This document shows positions 40,991 to 54,473 of a DNA stretch of 64,000 nucleotides, piece after piece; the first letter of the stretch is position 1, and the number at the start of each line of letters is the position of its first letter. Under the pieces are notes generated by a model. It saw only the letters and a list, made by a program, of their open reading frames with translations, had not been told where the DNA came from and searched no databases. Source of the stretch: Perca fluviatilis. Its lineage: Eukaryota > Chordata > Actinopteri > Perciformes > Percidae. Where the stretch lies: positions 6,935,076 to 6,999,075 of the forward strand of contig NC_053115.1 in assembly GCF_010015445.1 (NCBI RefSeq), written 5' to 3'. The position numbers were made by a program, and so were the translations under genes.

Positions 40991-42445
40991 GCTTCATCAA
41001 CTTTACCCCTGAAAAAAGATGCACTTATTAACAGAGAGAAGTTCAGTTGCTACCTGTAAAGGGGCGTTGGTTTTTCTCGACGTTTGCAGAATCACACAGA
41101 TATTGTTCATATTTCTACTGATAATGTTAAGAGAAAACAGACTACGTTGTGCAAAAAAAGACAAAGTATTGGTGAAAGAAATAAACCATAATAGGTTTCA
41201 AGGTTTCAACTTGAATACACAGTAAAAAGAAATTGCTGCACAGATATTCCCACAATTACTGCTAATACTCAGGCCTCAACTTTAGTGGCGTTGTTACGCT
41301 AAATTATGAACAACGCTTCTTAAAGTGTTTGCCAACATATATGGGAGTACATAATCATGGTTTCATGTGGAATTCATACTGTTTCTAATAAAAGGGAATG
41401 TTATGTGTTCTCTTAAGCTTTACTTCTACTTTACGACTATTCCCATTTTATTCATTCTGTTTACTCTTTATTAGGGCTGTAAATGTGATGTTAAGTAAAA
41501 TGAATGCTGTAGCGATTGTTTTGAATCTAACATTTTATTTATTTTCATACACAAATTATTATTGATATATACGGTATACTTTTTAGAAATAAAAAGCAAG
41601 CTTTCTTAGTGGTTCCTACACAGGTCGAACAAACATTGACTAGACCCATGGCATAAGTGTGTCTGCTATGAGGGGGATGTCATTACGCGGTCTGTCACGG
41701 AAACCTACTTTGTTCACATCCTATCCCCTGACAAATGGGCTATTCTGAACCATTCAAGAATAATGCCTAACCTCAAGCATCTTTTTTTCTACAAACAAAA
41801 TGTACTCCATTAGAAACAATTAAAAGATGCTATCATCATATACAAGTTAATTCAAATAGTGGCTATAATGGTGCATTTTCTATATTTAAAGATGTCGTTG
41901 TAGTGTTTGAAAACATTAAGGTTAACAGCTATAATTTATGTTATGACTGGCAGTTAAAAAACAATTTTTGCATTAGTCATATAAGTTTCACTTTATTTAG
42001 CTCAGCTTCTTCTCTGCCACGCAGAAGCCATTGCACTGCCAGCCTTTTCAGCTTTCAGTTCCTCCGTGCTGCTTCAGTGGACAGAAACTTTAATTGCCAT
42101 GCATAAAATCGCTATTACATGAAATATTATCATCTAAAGGCAGGGATAAATAAAAGAGCCTAGGGTTTATTGGTCACACTAATTGAAAGTCCCCTCAGAG
42201 TGCTGACTGTGAAATTGATATCGCAAAAGCGAGCAGTAAATTCAATTAATGAAACTGACAGGAGAAGACAGTAAATTGATAACATTTGAAAGCAAACAAT
42301 ACTACACCATGGTGAATGCCTACCCATTGTGGGAAGAACTATTTCCTGTGATAAACTTGAGGGAAATGGTGTTGCACTGCAGCTTAATCGCCGCAGAAGG
42401 CAATCTTAGCCTATGGAGAGGCTGGTGGGCCACCATGGGACCTTA

Positions 42446-42450
<5 letters not shown>
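40991..42450. other. Intergenic, no gene seen
   Basis: The segment 41725-41795 (CCTATCCCCTGACAAATGGG) shares a motif with the hAT element at 54474-55575, suggesting a repeat fragment. Otherwise nothing. Confidence 0.4.

Positions 42451-42514
<64 letters not shown>
42451..42514. repeat. (TG)n microsatellite
   Basis: About 32 TG units followed by GCATGTGTGCGTGCGTG. Confidence 0.96.
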
Positions 42515-42515
<1 letters not shown>

Positions 42516-44926
42516 ATGTGTGCGTGCGTGCTTATATGGGATGTACTCACGATGAAACACGGTTATTGCTTGTTCTTTCTCATTAGGCTGATAAAAAGCC
42601 GCGGGATAAATACTTACATTGTGCATGGAACATAGCTAAGCTACCTAGCTAGCTAGCTAGCAAGGTAACATATATTGTGCGAGACAAGAGTCAAGAGAGA
42701 GTGACATCACTGAGCAGTTTCTCACAAACCTAACTACGACAAACTCCAACCTTCTTGACTTGTTATTATCTTTAAAGTTGGCCGACATAATATGTGTAAT
42801 ACATGGTACAATTCAAAGAATTCCGGCTGCACCTTGGATGAAAAATAAAAAAATAAAAACTTGCACTTACAGTTGCACTTACATGTGACTCTTTGTAGTT
42901 TGGCTTATTTGAAGCTAATGTGCTTGCAGTTTATACCTTCATGGTATAAATGGCTCATATGAAGTCGCTTTGGATAAAAGCTAAATGACATTGTGTTTGT
43001 TAACTAGAGTGTTCATGTGTTTTTTGGGGTGACAAGACAATATACTTATGGCAGAGTTAGTCTTAGAATATAAAAAGAAAACTAAAACTGCGCCACCTAC
43101 ATGGAAACATTTGGATTTTAAGCCAACAAAAGAGGTGAGCTGGAAAAGACAAGGCAAAATGTAAACTCGTTCTATTAAACACTATAATTTTGGTCTCACT
43201 TATCAGTCTGAGTTAAGTGCCACACCTAGTGGTAGAATTCGGTAAACAGACTTTGTTGAGATATTTCAGTTTGGATTCAAGTGGTGGATTGATCTACTGG
43301 CTGACAGAGAGACCGGCCGACATTGGCAACCATAAATATGGTATGCAACAAGGTCTCATTACAGAGAAAAGGCTGTACAAGGCTGACATAATCTTTCTAG
43401 CAAAGAGACCAAGGTATTTTCTGCATGCAAAAAAATAGATCACGTTTTCCCTCTAATACAACAAATTTGTCCCAGCACCATCCTTGTTGTGCTCTCACAC
43501 AATCTGTTGTGTTTTCCCTCCTCGGTGCAAAGTAAATAGATTGTGTCTAATGCTCTCATTAGTTTCTGCTTTATCTCTGTGTACCATTGCACGCTGGCTC
43601 CATCTTTTATTCTCTCTTCTCATTCAGTTTGAACAGCTCTATTCTCCACCGGGGAGAGGAGGCTGCTTATATCATCGTTTCACTGAACTGAAAATTAGGA
43701 AGTTCAGAGCATGAAAATGCCTTTGACAGAGGGGAGGGGGACGGAGGCTGCAGCTGCATCCGTTGCCTGATGTTTAAAACAAGGCAGATCTGGAGGGTTT
43801 TGTCTGAAGTCCAGCACAACTGAAACTGAATGTGCTAAGATGAATACTTTGCTCAAAGGCAATGCATGTGTGATGAAGATGTGGGTATCTGCATGGTTTA
43901 GATTCATTCTATGTGATGTCTTTTTGCTAATGAAATATCTACTGGGAGTGGGGCAGTGCAAAAGCTGCACTTTTTAGCAAAATATTTCAAAGCATGTTAT
44001 GCAAAGGATCAACTTATGCTGAAACTTAGATGAAATATGCATAAGAAAAAGCAAGCTTACAATAACATATAATTGTGCCAATTCCAAATTCAAATCAGGT
44101 TAATAATATCAGGTATGAAGGGAATGTTTTATTACAGATCTGCTGTTCTCGGTCCTGTGACTAACCCTGCCATAACTCTAGCTCTGGTGGAGTAGATTTT
44201 GAAATTCAGCTAAACCAGTGAGTCAGCAAAAACAGGAATACTGCAGCATAGAAGGTTTAACATTGTTGTGCAAAGGCAGGGCAAACGTATGTGTGTATGA
44301 AATCGACGTGGCTCACTCCACCTCTTTTTTTTGTTTTTTAGCTAGAAACCAATTAAATCAGCACAATGCGGTGTAACAGATAGACCTAGGAGGTAACAAT
44401 TTAATCTTGTACACAGGACTATTATTCACGATTAACCAGTTTAACATTGTGTTAGCTCTCCATCCAAGTCCAATCATGAATGCTATATCTGCATGTTCAT
44501 TTAAATTCTCTTTTATTCTGAGAGAGCAAATACAACTCAACATCATGAAGAGGCTTCATGGATAGGGCGCCATGCCGCTGCTTGTTAGAAGTGTGTTATG
44601 AGGTTCTTGGAGGATATAGAAACTGATGGGTTGGACTGCTGCAGAGCTGTTGTTGTCTTAGGGCTTGGTGTGAAATCAAAGAGAAGTTTCTCTATAGTGC
44701 TTGCTGCTTTGGAGCGAAGCCTAGAAAATGGAACAATGATTTTGTATCAGTGCTTGTTATTTAATGTGATGCATGTCTCAACTACGTACGTTAAGGACAG
44801 TCAGATCATGTCATCCTACTTTAAATGTTTCCACTAACATACCACTTCCAATGAAACATCTGTGAACCGTATGGACATTTTGTAACTATCTGAGCTGTGC
44901 GTGTGCATTGTGTATGTATGTATTCC
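42515..44926. other. Intergenic, no gene seen
   Basis: No exon, RNA gene or clear transposon. A short CTAG-tetranucleotide run lies at about 42644-42661. Confidence 0.45.
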
Positions 44927-45170
44927 AGCCATGGACTGTATATACATGCATACATATATGGACAACGCATCTCCACTCCCTTCCATAAGCCAAAACATCT
45001 CAGATACAGGCGCTGCCATCTTGTAATTTTGGAGCCAGAATCTGTGCAGAGTTGATCGGGCGGTGGATCACAGCTGTCAATTATGACGTTTAACCACATT
45101 TTAATAGCATCAAATAATTAATAAAAACCAAACTTATCAGAGAAATGAACACTTAAACAAAAAACAGCGT
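44927..45170. repeat. Dispersed repeat ('CATGGACTGTATATA' type)
   Basis: Contains CAACGCATCTCCACTCCC, TCTCAGATACAGGCGCTGCC and GTGGATCACAGCTGTCAATT, a stretch familiar as a high-copy teleost repeat. Class not determined. Confidence 0.5.
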
Positions 45171-45171
45171 G

Positions 45172-45482
45172 AGAAACCAATCACAATCGTCTTGGGCGGC
45201 GCTAAGACAAGGACAGAGCCACGGTGCCACTGAAAAATAGTGGAACGTGTATATTCAAAGGATGTTTTAATCGTTCAACAGAAAGGATTTCAGATTGGAC
45301 AGATAGTCTAGCTAGCTGTCTGGATTTACCCTGCAGAGATCTGAAGAGCAGTTAACCATAGTCCTCAGAAATCCACCAGAGTTTAAAATCCCAACACAGC
45401 ATTTTGCATTTTTTGCACGGTTTTACAGGCAAAACGCAATACAGTCGCTGCTTCCGAAAACAGGAAGGAAAGCTGGCAAAAC
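45172..45482 (+). repeat. Dispersed repeat X, 5'-truncated copy
   Basis: Shares ACAGATAGTCTAGCTAGCTG, GTCTGGATTTACCCTGCAGA and CAGTTAACCATAGTCCTCAG with copies at 49040-49455 and 63405-63840. It starts at AAACCAATCACAATCG, so about 110 bp of the 5' end present in the other copies are lost. Confidence 0.8.
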
Positions 45483-45517
45483 CATAGCCGACGGTGTAAA
45501 TGCGTAAATGCGTAAAT

Positions 45518-45885
45518 TAGGGCTGGGCGATATGGAGAAAATCAAATATCACGATATTTTTGACCAAATACCTCGATATCGATACCGCAACGATATTGTA
45601 GTGTTGACTATTGGTGCTTTCACAAAATTTTTACACAATGAGATATTTAATAAATAATCGTCAGTAATGTGGATATAATAACTAAGTGGGTAAAGGCAAA
45701 TAATAGAACAGTTACAACAGTCTGGTAAGTTCAGAAAATGACATCACTTTACTGTAATGCAGCCTTTAAAACCAGGAAAAGACAACATTTATGCCATATT
45801 ACGATATTACGATATCCAAACTCTAAGACGATATCTAGTCTCATATCACGATATCGATATAATATCGATATATTGCCCAGCTCTA
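45518..45885. mobile_element. hAT MITE copy A, full length
   Basis: Ends TAGGGCTGGGCGATATGG and (inverted) TAGAGCTGGGCAATATATCG, duplication GCGTAAAT at 45510-45517 and 45886-45893. 368 bp, with ACGATATCGATA-rich subterminal parts. Confidence 0.93.
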
Positions 45886-45893
45886 GCGTAAAT

Positions 45894-46217
45894 CACAACG
45901 CTTATCAATATCACTTCCCCATCAGTCAGGCACTAGATCTGACCATAATTACACTTGTGCTTTCCATAAACTGTCGTTGCTTTAGCCTATTATTTCAGTT
46001 GCAACCCTGGCAGTGGTAAGCCATCGTGAGAGAAAATAAAAAATATAAAAACATAATTCAAACCGATGTGCGCATTGGCAACACACGGCTCAAGAAGCCG
46101 ACAAATTGCCTTATACGTAATTCAATCCGCTGAAAATCTATATCTTTCAAAATAATACCCATCAGGGAATGTTAATGTGGTTGTCGGTCTCTAAATGTTT
46201 TAACTTTTATGAGCACA

Positions 46218-46266
<49 letters not shown>

Positions 46267-47434
46267 ACCGAGCTCCACCGGATCTTCTAAGAACGGTGAC
46301 GCCGTTATCAATCGAGTATTGATTGGTCAGTTGGCGGTGCTTTTACACCGGTTGATCTCTAATCTCCAACATAACCTGCTCCCGAGCAGGTTAGGTGTTC
46401 AGCATAAGTTACCATGGCGATTTAACCCGATAACAAGTGATCCACCGCCGTGATATAAAAAAAACTGGATTGAACACAAAGTTATCTCGTTAACGCCAAA
46501 TCTTGCTTCGTAGTACAGGCCTCTGGTCTGCCTGCAAGTTTGCTGTTGTATCCCAAATAACCGGAGTTAGATAAATGCATCACACAGGTAGCGGACGGGG
46601 GGGTTGCAAGCACTGTTGCTGCAGAGTTCAAATCTTTTTAGAAAAATCTCTCCATTGTTTCGGTAGAAATGCTTCACAGCCCCCACATTTCAATGTAGGC
46701 TACCAAGTCATTTATTTTTCATGGTTGTATTGGCCGGACTTGCCGGATTGGCAACATGTTGGAGTAAACATTTTTGTAACACTACATAATATATGAAAGA
46801 CCACTGTTGTCAAGAAGAATGAAAGCAGAAATTGCTCATCATTAGTCAACGATATTTGAAATTAGATTTGATTAATTGGTAAATCAGTGGGCATGCTTTA
46901 ACAACAATGGTCTTTGTGCGAGTGTGTATAGCTTGCGCTGCATTGTTAACAGTGTGTAACAAAACAAAAACGTAACTAAAATGAGGTTAGCAAAGTCCGA
47001 AAAAAATATTTAAAAAAGAAATGGCCAAAGATCTGAAAACTAAACAAAAAAAAAAGTTCAACCAAACTAGCCTTGATCTTGCTAAACCTTTAGTGCATTA
47101 GTGTGTGCTGGAAGAAATAAAATGATGTTTCCTGGAAAATATAACACATACGGCATTGCTCAGTCATGAAGTTTATGAGCTGAATTTATTTGAAGTATTT
47201 TTTAAACGCATAACTTTTTATGTCCCTTCGTCTAAGGATTTTTATTAAAGTAGTTCTACTGTTGAAAAGGAAGTAGTGTGTATCCTGCAGGCTGATCAGT
47301 ATGCATGTGTTGCCGACAGGATTTGTAATAACTGTCTAAAGTACAGTACCTTGATCTGACAGCCGCACTCTCCCCTGGCACAACTGTGAGGCTGAGCAAA
47401 GGAAAGTGTCACATTTTCAAATAAGTTGTTACTC

Positions 47435-47440
<6 letters not shown>
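45894..47440. other. Intergenic with possible old repeat
   Basis: 46262-46480 (CTGCTCCCGAGCAGGTTAGG, ACAAGTGATCCACCGCCG) resembles a teleost DNA-transposon repeat, but the ends were not found. The rest is featureless. Confidence 0.35.
46220..46259. repeat. (CT)n microsatellite
   Basis: About 20 CT units. Confidence 0.95.

Positions 47441-47526
<86 letters not shown>
47441..47526. repeat. (TG)n microsatellite
   Basis: About 43 TG units, followed by G-rich GGGGGTGGGGGTGGGG at 47530-47547. Confidence 0.96.
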
Positions 47527-47530
<4 letters not shown>

Positions 47531-47547
47531 GGGGGTGGGGGTGGGGT

Positions 47548-49039
47548 TGCTATCGTAAATTTACAGTATATTTCTAGGGTGGAGCTTGTGAAAATAATCT
47601 TTGCTACTCAGACAAAATAAAGTGGGGCATGACATAACTGGATGAATAAAACACTAACTTTCACCTCAACAGTCATCACAAAATATGACTTGAGTAGCCA
47701 TGTGGAGATGACGAGCCATCGGTAAATTGCTGCAAAGTCATTAATTAGATCAGATACAACTTGACAGAAGCTTCGCAGGAAGAAAGCTGCAGGAGTAAAT
47801 GCCCAGGATGTTTGCAGAGGTCTTTAAAACATTGCCATACCCTGATGATTTAGGACATGTGCAGCGAGAGCAGGTTGATGTCTCTGGTTGTGTCATATTT
47901 GAGAAGAATAACTCCCTTCATGTTTGTGCATCACTTACAAAGCTTTGGCTGCAAAAGGACAGCTCCTGTGGGATTAATACCCACACCAGTGCAGTCCTTA
48001 AAATTAGGATATTATGATGCTTTTTTTCTTCTTTTTGTTATATATTGAGGTTACTGAGCTCTAGTTTCCACCTACAGTAGCTTAATATGTAAGCTAAGTC
48101 AGTTCTGTAATATTCTCCACAGCCTCTTCATATTTACAAGCTATTCTCACTGGGGGAGAAAAGCAAGCAGGATGAGGGATGCGTAATCTCTCTTGACAGA
48201 ATGTTCATGAAAATTAGGTATGTGTCACTGCTGTGTGCTTTTGGATACTTAGCAAGAGAAGCCAGCTTGCACAGAATTTCTAGCTGCTTTACAAATGACA
48301 GTATAGAGTGGAGCTGCTGCATTTCTCGCTGCGTGCAGGTAAACAGATGTTGGAGACACTGCTGAGTAGCTTGTAGAAAATCAAAGTCATAATAGCAGAC
48401 TGACTAACACTGCAGTGCCTAACAAGTTTCAAATGAGGGTAAAATGCAAGACCACAGCCCAGTCTCCATGGTTATACAGAGGTCACATGGGTGAAGCAGC
48501 AGAAGAGGGGGCGCCTCTATCTACTGTATAAGAGGTGGCATACGAAGAACTTTGCCTGCAGGGAGGACACGCTCTCGCGCCTCACAACGGGTGATTACAT
48601 GTGTCGCAGCCCATTGTAAGCACAGACCCAGTGAGGGGGGGGTGAGATGTTCTGCATATGGCCTTGATGGTCCCGGTGAAATCACAGCACCGCCTGCCCA
48701 CCAGTCCCGATCCCCATGCTGGCTACATTTCCTGTTGTAAACACGCAAACACCAAGCCACCCAAAAAAAAAAAAAACTTCATCTAGTTTGCATTTTAGCC
48801 AATTATTAAATTGTTCTAGGCATTCATACATGTTTCACACCCTCAGTGTGATCACATTTGTCCTTCTTAAACTGAAAGAGAGCATGGTCCAAGCCTTTAC
48901 CGGTCTTGTGTTGCACTCCAACAGCTCTACTTACTGTACTGTATGTACCCAAAAATGGTATCTCATAAATCCATGCAGTAAATTTCCTTTTTCATACTTT
49001 TTTACTTTCAGATGAAGCGTCATCCCATTACACCTAAAA
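47548..49039. other. Intergenic, no gene seen
   Basis: No recognisable exon, RNA gene or transposon. Confidence 0.45.
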
Positions 49040-49455
49040 TAGTCTCACTTTGCCAGACCTTTCTCCACAGCGCTGCAAAGGAGGGTCTGGCTAGTCCACA
49101 CAGCATTCTGGGATGGGAGAAAAAAGTGCCCTGGTTTATTGGCATTTCTTTAAACCAATCACAATTGTCATGGCGCTGCACGGCGCCACGGTGCAGCTGC
49201 AAAATAGCCTCGGGAAGGAACTTGTTTTGGTGGAACATGTGTACGTTCAAAAGTTGTTTAAGTCGTGCAACAGAAATCTCAGATAGGACAGATAGTCTAG
49301 CTAGCTGTCTGGATTTACACTGCAGAGATCTGAGGAGCAGTTAACCATAGTCCTCAGAAATCGTCCGGAGTTTAAAATTCCAACAGAAAGGAATCGTTAG
49401 GTATGGAAATCCGGTCGAAAAAAAGGACATACGCCGGAATTTCCGGCAACACCTA
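49040..49455 (+). repeat. Dispersed repeat X
   Basis: Starts TAGTCTCACTTTGCCAGACC with an internal hairpin (CCAGACC/GGTCTGG around CCACAGCGCTG), carries ACAGATAGTCTAGCTAGCTG, and ends near GCCGGAATTTCCGGCAACAC. The inverted copy at 63405-63840 matches over its full length. No transposase or tRNA head seen; class unknown. Confidence 0.8.
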
Positions 49456-49484
49456 AACGTCCTTTTAGGAATATTATTTTCATA

Positions 49485-49775
49485 CCATAATAATAATAAT
49501 GTATACTTTATTAATCCCGCAAGGGTAAATTGCAATGTTTTCACTCTGTTGTTATTACACACAGGTCTGAATTACACACAGACATCCTCAGTACCTATAC
49601 ATGCACTAATGGAAAGATGTCAGAGTGAGGGAGCTGCCCATGGAAAGGTGCCCTGAGCAGTTCGCTGAGGTGAACTGGCACCTCTCCACCACCATAATTT
49701 GGACCGTATGGGGACTCTCCGGTTCCCAACCCAACTCCCTAATGACTCCTTACTGACTGAGCTATTGCCACACCC
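49485..49775 (+). repeat. Dispersed non-LTR-like repeat tail
   Basis: Contains TATACTTTATTAATCCCGCA, AGGTGAACTGGCACCTCTCC and TCTCCGGTTCCCAACCCAAC, a familiar teleost retroelement 3' region, with ATAATAATAAT at its left edge. Family uncertain. Confidence 0.5.
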
Positions 49776-51125
49776 AAGGAAAGTAGAAGAAAGAGAAAAA
49801 GAACCCCAACTACTTTATATCCACTCAGCAAAAAATCCAGGCAGGACGTGTGAATCATGCACACTCCTTCACCAGATTATCATTTGATCCCAGAAAACAC
49901 CAGTGCTGTTTACTTCATCAAGCAGAGCTGTCAACATCCCATTTATTTCTGTAGTTTCTTGCCTCCACATAGAAAAAAAGTCTGTTGTGCTGAATGGCTT
50001 AAAATGTAGAAGTATTTGCTCTAAATATGAATACCCTGTTTGTTTTGTCTTACATGATCATGGTCATATTCCATTTTCACAACATATTGACATGCACATC
50101 TTTTTGTATGTGGCTGTATTATTACATTATTACATTTTATATATGGTAGGTAAATGTAGATCATATATAAAAAATACGTTGTTTTATTTGGGATTTTAAG
50201 ATGTTCAGATTTCCATTTTCAAGGGAAAATTAGCAAGCAATGAGGTCCAGATGTCGTCCTATACCAGTTTGTTCCAGACTGAAATATCTCAACCACAATT
50301 GAATAGTACAAACATTTACGGTCCTCAGAGGATGAAAATCCGTTTATGCCCGTTCTCAAACCAAAATGGGGGCAGCAGTGTTTACAAATTTCTCCGTTTT
50401 AGGGACTGTGCAACGCCGGGGTAGTGTGAATGCATGGCGTAAACGTAGCAAAAGATATTTGTTTTTACACCAAACGTATTAGTAGATGTAGCCTGACATT
50501 TCCTCTGGTGCCACCATTAGGTTGATATCTTTGGTTTGAGGGAAGTGTCTCGACAATCATTACATGGATTGCGAATACATTTTGTACAGACATGGTTCCA
50601 AGAGGATGAATATTAATGCCGACATCCCACAAAAAAAAAAAAGCGGCCCTCTAATTCATTTGTCCGTCTGCTGTTTTATGTCATATGTGACATGTTGCTC
50701 TGTTCTACTTTTATCTTCATGACGAAAATGTTCCTGGCAGAAATAACATGCAACTGTGCAAGCCAGTCTGAATTGAATGACTCATTTAAATCCATGTCCA
50801 CAGCACAAATGTGTGCTGGGAAAAATTGGAGTAGTAACACTGAAAGCCCACGGGGGTTGGTCCTCTGGTTCATGCTTGGCCTTTCTCAATTAAGGTAGCG
50901 TGGCTGGAAGACTGGGCTCAATGCTCTACAAAAACTTACTATCCACCACAAAGCTGGACTCGTGCTTCTTTTCGTCCCACATGAATGAAAAAAAGCCGTC
51001 TCTGAGGCCTTTCTGCAGTCAATAGTAGCAGTCTGTACCTAAATATACTTTCCTCTGTTTTCTTGCTTTGTCTAGGCAGTGATACAGTTAATCTACTCTT
51101 GGTGCGTTGGTGTGCTTCATGAGGG
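49776..51125. other. Intergenic, no gene seen
   Basis: No recognisable gene or repeat. Confidence 0.45.
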
Positions 51126-51194
<69 letters not shown>

Positions 51195-51262
51195 GGGGGG
51201 GAAGGAGGGGGGGGAAAAAAAAGAGGGGGGGGCGGCGCGGTGAAAAAAAAAAAAAAAAAAAA
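51126..51262. repeat. Poly-A / purine homopolymer block
   Basis: 65 consecutive A, then runs of 8-9 G separated by short A runs, a short GCGGCGCGG, then about 22 A. Almost purely purine on this strand. Such runs are often mis-called, so exact lengths should be distrusted. Confidence 0.9.
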
Positions 51263-54200
51263 AGAGGAGGTGGTAGATGAATGACTGAGGTGTGAAGCCT
51301 CGTCGCTAATGGAGGCATCCACCTCCACCAGGCTCTTTTTTTTTCCTGAAATCTGTGATTAGCTCATCTCCAGCCCTGTGTTTAGTTACATGCCTTCAGC
51401 CTTTAAGCCTGGTGTTTAAATACTACTCTGTGAATTTGTACTTGGTATAAAATCTAACCACAAGCAGCGCAGATGCTGCCACAAGTAATATCTACCGAGG
51501 TGATACGGGTTTATTTCAGCTTTTTATGCACATGTCTTGATGTAAGGAAGCTTGGCTGCTTTATGTAAAATCTGAAACGCTTCCTCTTCACACTTCACCG
51601 GCTAATCTGACCATTCTCTGCGCCTGTTGTTAGTTGCCTTGGTTACAAAGTCCTTCAGTGTGGCATCAATGTATAGTACCATTTCTGCTCAATGCAGAGA
51701 AAAGCATCTTTTGCTTTGGAGGAGGGTGTATGTTGTAGACTGCATATTGCTAAATTTAGAAGATTTGTTTTTTTCTCTCGTTTGTCTTTTGGAGGTCCAA
51801 GAGGTTTGTTTATGTCTTCAAACAGCAAGTAGCGATAAAACATTCATGTACATTACCGCACGGATCAGTGTTATTATTGTCTTTCGTGCGAGAGGCGTAG
51901 GAACGGTTGTTTTGAATGATTTTTATTGGATGAGCTCATTAATGTCTACCACCTGTTCCCTCAGCCCAGTTTCCCTCCTCCTCATCTGTTAGAAAAAGAG
52001 TTTGCAAAGTGGATCTCATTCAATGTGGAATTGCTGCATCTCATTAAAGCACATTTTAGTCAAATAAATGAATCACCTCCCGAGGAGAAACATTTGTTTC
52101 TGTTTCTTATAAACAATATCTATACAATATTGTATCACAACACACACAAGGGCAGACATAGTGAGAAGGTGCTCAGGGCTTTAGCACAGTCTACTCTACT
52201 GTACACTGTTAAAAATGGGATCTTTCCAGGCTACCAGAGAACTAAGGTGTTGGATAGACTGAGACAATGAAAGGTTACAACCTCCTGTCAAAAATCTTTC
52301 AGGGAAATATCTGACACCCATAAAGATGGCATTCCACTCTCCTTTAAGTGGATATAATTGATATTTTTATGAAAAAATGTATGAAATGAATGCAGCTCCC
52401 CTCTGCTTTACAGAGGTTTATAGCTAATTTCAGCTCATTGTTTAGCCTTCCGGCCTACAACTTCACTGTTTTTGGTTCACTCTCACCGCTTTCATAGCGC
52501 CAGTTTCAATCGCAACAAGCAGCTGTTCTCAGTTCAAAAGCTCTATAAGCCCAGTACCTGCTCAGCACCAAACAACAGACAGACACATTTAGACACTAGC
52601 TGGGCGACATAGTGGAGCATTTAGCAGCTCAATAGCCAGACAAATTCCAGAGACTGGTAAAAACTGAGCTACAATAGAGTAAATATTGGAATAACATTTA
52701 TCAGGCGGACAGAAACGCGACTCCAAATGAATGATAAAGTTGCTCCCTAATTGCTTTATGTGTAAACAAGTAACAGTATGCTAATACATTTCACCATATC
52801 AACTTAATGTTGTGTTCACAAAATGTTTGATGTTGAAACAGACAGGGCGGCAAAAAACAATCTGTTAATGCTACTTTAATGCCCTGTTTTACTGAGGCTA
52901 TACGAATACTGGCAGGTTTCCATACACATAATTTGTTGTGCACTTTAAGCAGTAATTAAACAGTTAAATAATTTGATTTCCTTTGCAAATCACAAATTTG
53001 TAATATACTGTGAGTGATCAAGCCTGCTGGGCAAATATGATTCATTTGTGTTCTTTAGAAACAGAAATTACTCTGTTTTGCTCCCTCCGGTGACGCAGAC
53101 CTTTTAAGATTCCTGATTTAATTTCATTCTGTCTTTACAGAAGTTGCCTGCTCTATTATCAACCCCCTTCTCCTATCCTCCTCCTCCTCCTGTTTCGCCA
53201 GAAGCCAAAACTGCACTGTTGGACCTTTTTTAAGAATTGCAAACTGACAAAGCTGAGCTTGTCATCACACTTGAAATCCAGCTCAAAAACACAACAAAAC
53301 ACAGATCATGAAGCCTGTTCAAACTCCAACCTGCTTCCCTGTCAAGTCATAATAAATAATAGAGTATAAATAGTGCTGATGCCAGAGCGCCAATAAGTCG
53401 TGATTCAAGGGTCAACTCAAAGCACATCTGTGTCACCACGGTGACAAACTACCAGAGCATAAGGAAGCAGCATTTATTGTAGTCATGCAACTGCCAGTTG
53501 TCTTCAAGGTCTGCCATGCAACTTTAATGAAAATAGATTTCCCCTGTCCTTCACCTGTGCAGCATGAAGTGAGGATCAGTACAACATAGAGGAGAGACCA
53601 TTTTAAACAGGATCGAGAATTCAATAACAGGACTGACACATGAAACAGGACAAACAGGATCTGTGAGCTTTCATTTCTATTTTTCTCTCAGAAAATAATC
53701 TAATGTTCTGCATTACATCTACAGTAGCTACGTGAGTGTTTTTTTTACACTGCTTTTAGTAACAATACTGGAAATTTCAAGACATTTCATCAGTTCCTTG
53801 ATGCATAGAGCAGAACCATGCTGAAGAGTCGATGCAATAAAATGTCACCTGAGACACTCAAATATCACGGAAAATGCCACCTTATTTCTTCAGGACGCAG
53901 TCAGCAAACAACACAAATCAATAATAATGCCTTCCGTCCATCAACAGCCTTCACTGTGTCAACCCCTGTTACCTGTTGTGAATGAGAAAATGACAGAGCA
54001 GGCAGCTGGGGTGACAAACTAAGTGGTGGTGACAGCAATGGTCTACATATTTTATGTTTAACTATTTAAGCAGCAGGGACAATGCACATTAATTAACATG
54101 AGCATTATACAGGCTAGTTTTCATCTGCATTTCCTGGCAGGTTGATGACATTAAAAGAAAACGAATAAACACAGACATGAGCACAGATTATAGGAGACCA

Positions 54201-54307
54201 TCATATTTCTATACACCAGTAAAATATCTGCACATGATCATGTGTTCTCAGTTTAAGAAATCATATTTAGTTAAAATTTTACATAGGAGGCCCAAAACTT
54301 AGTAACG
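51263..54307. other. Intergenic, no gene seen
   Basis: 3 kb without a recognisable exon or RNA gene. A short stretch at 54075-54150 (AGCAGGGACAATGCACATTA) matches sequence inside the hAT element at 54474-55575 and is probably a repeat scrap. Confidence 0.45.
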
Positions 54308-54473
54308 TACAGTCATGTGAAAAAATTAGGACACCCATGCTAAAGTTGACTAAAAAGAGGAATAAAAAAATAATCTTTTGGAAATTGATCTTAATGCCTT
54401 AATTTAAAAAATGAGGAAAAATCCAATCTTTAAGGACACCAATTTTCTTTGTGAATGAATAATGTATCGTAAA

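Noticed and set aside
49012..49344. 110-codon frame at 49 kb and the 107-codon frame at 63.5-63.8 kb that resemble each other
   Set aside because: Their similarity is due to the shared non-coding repeat X, not to a protein family.
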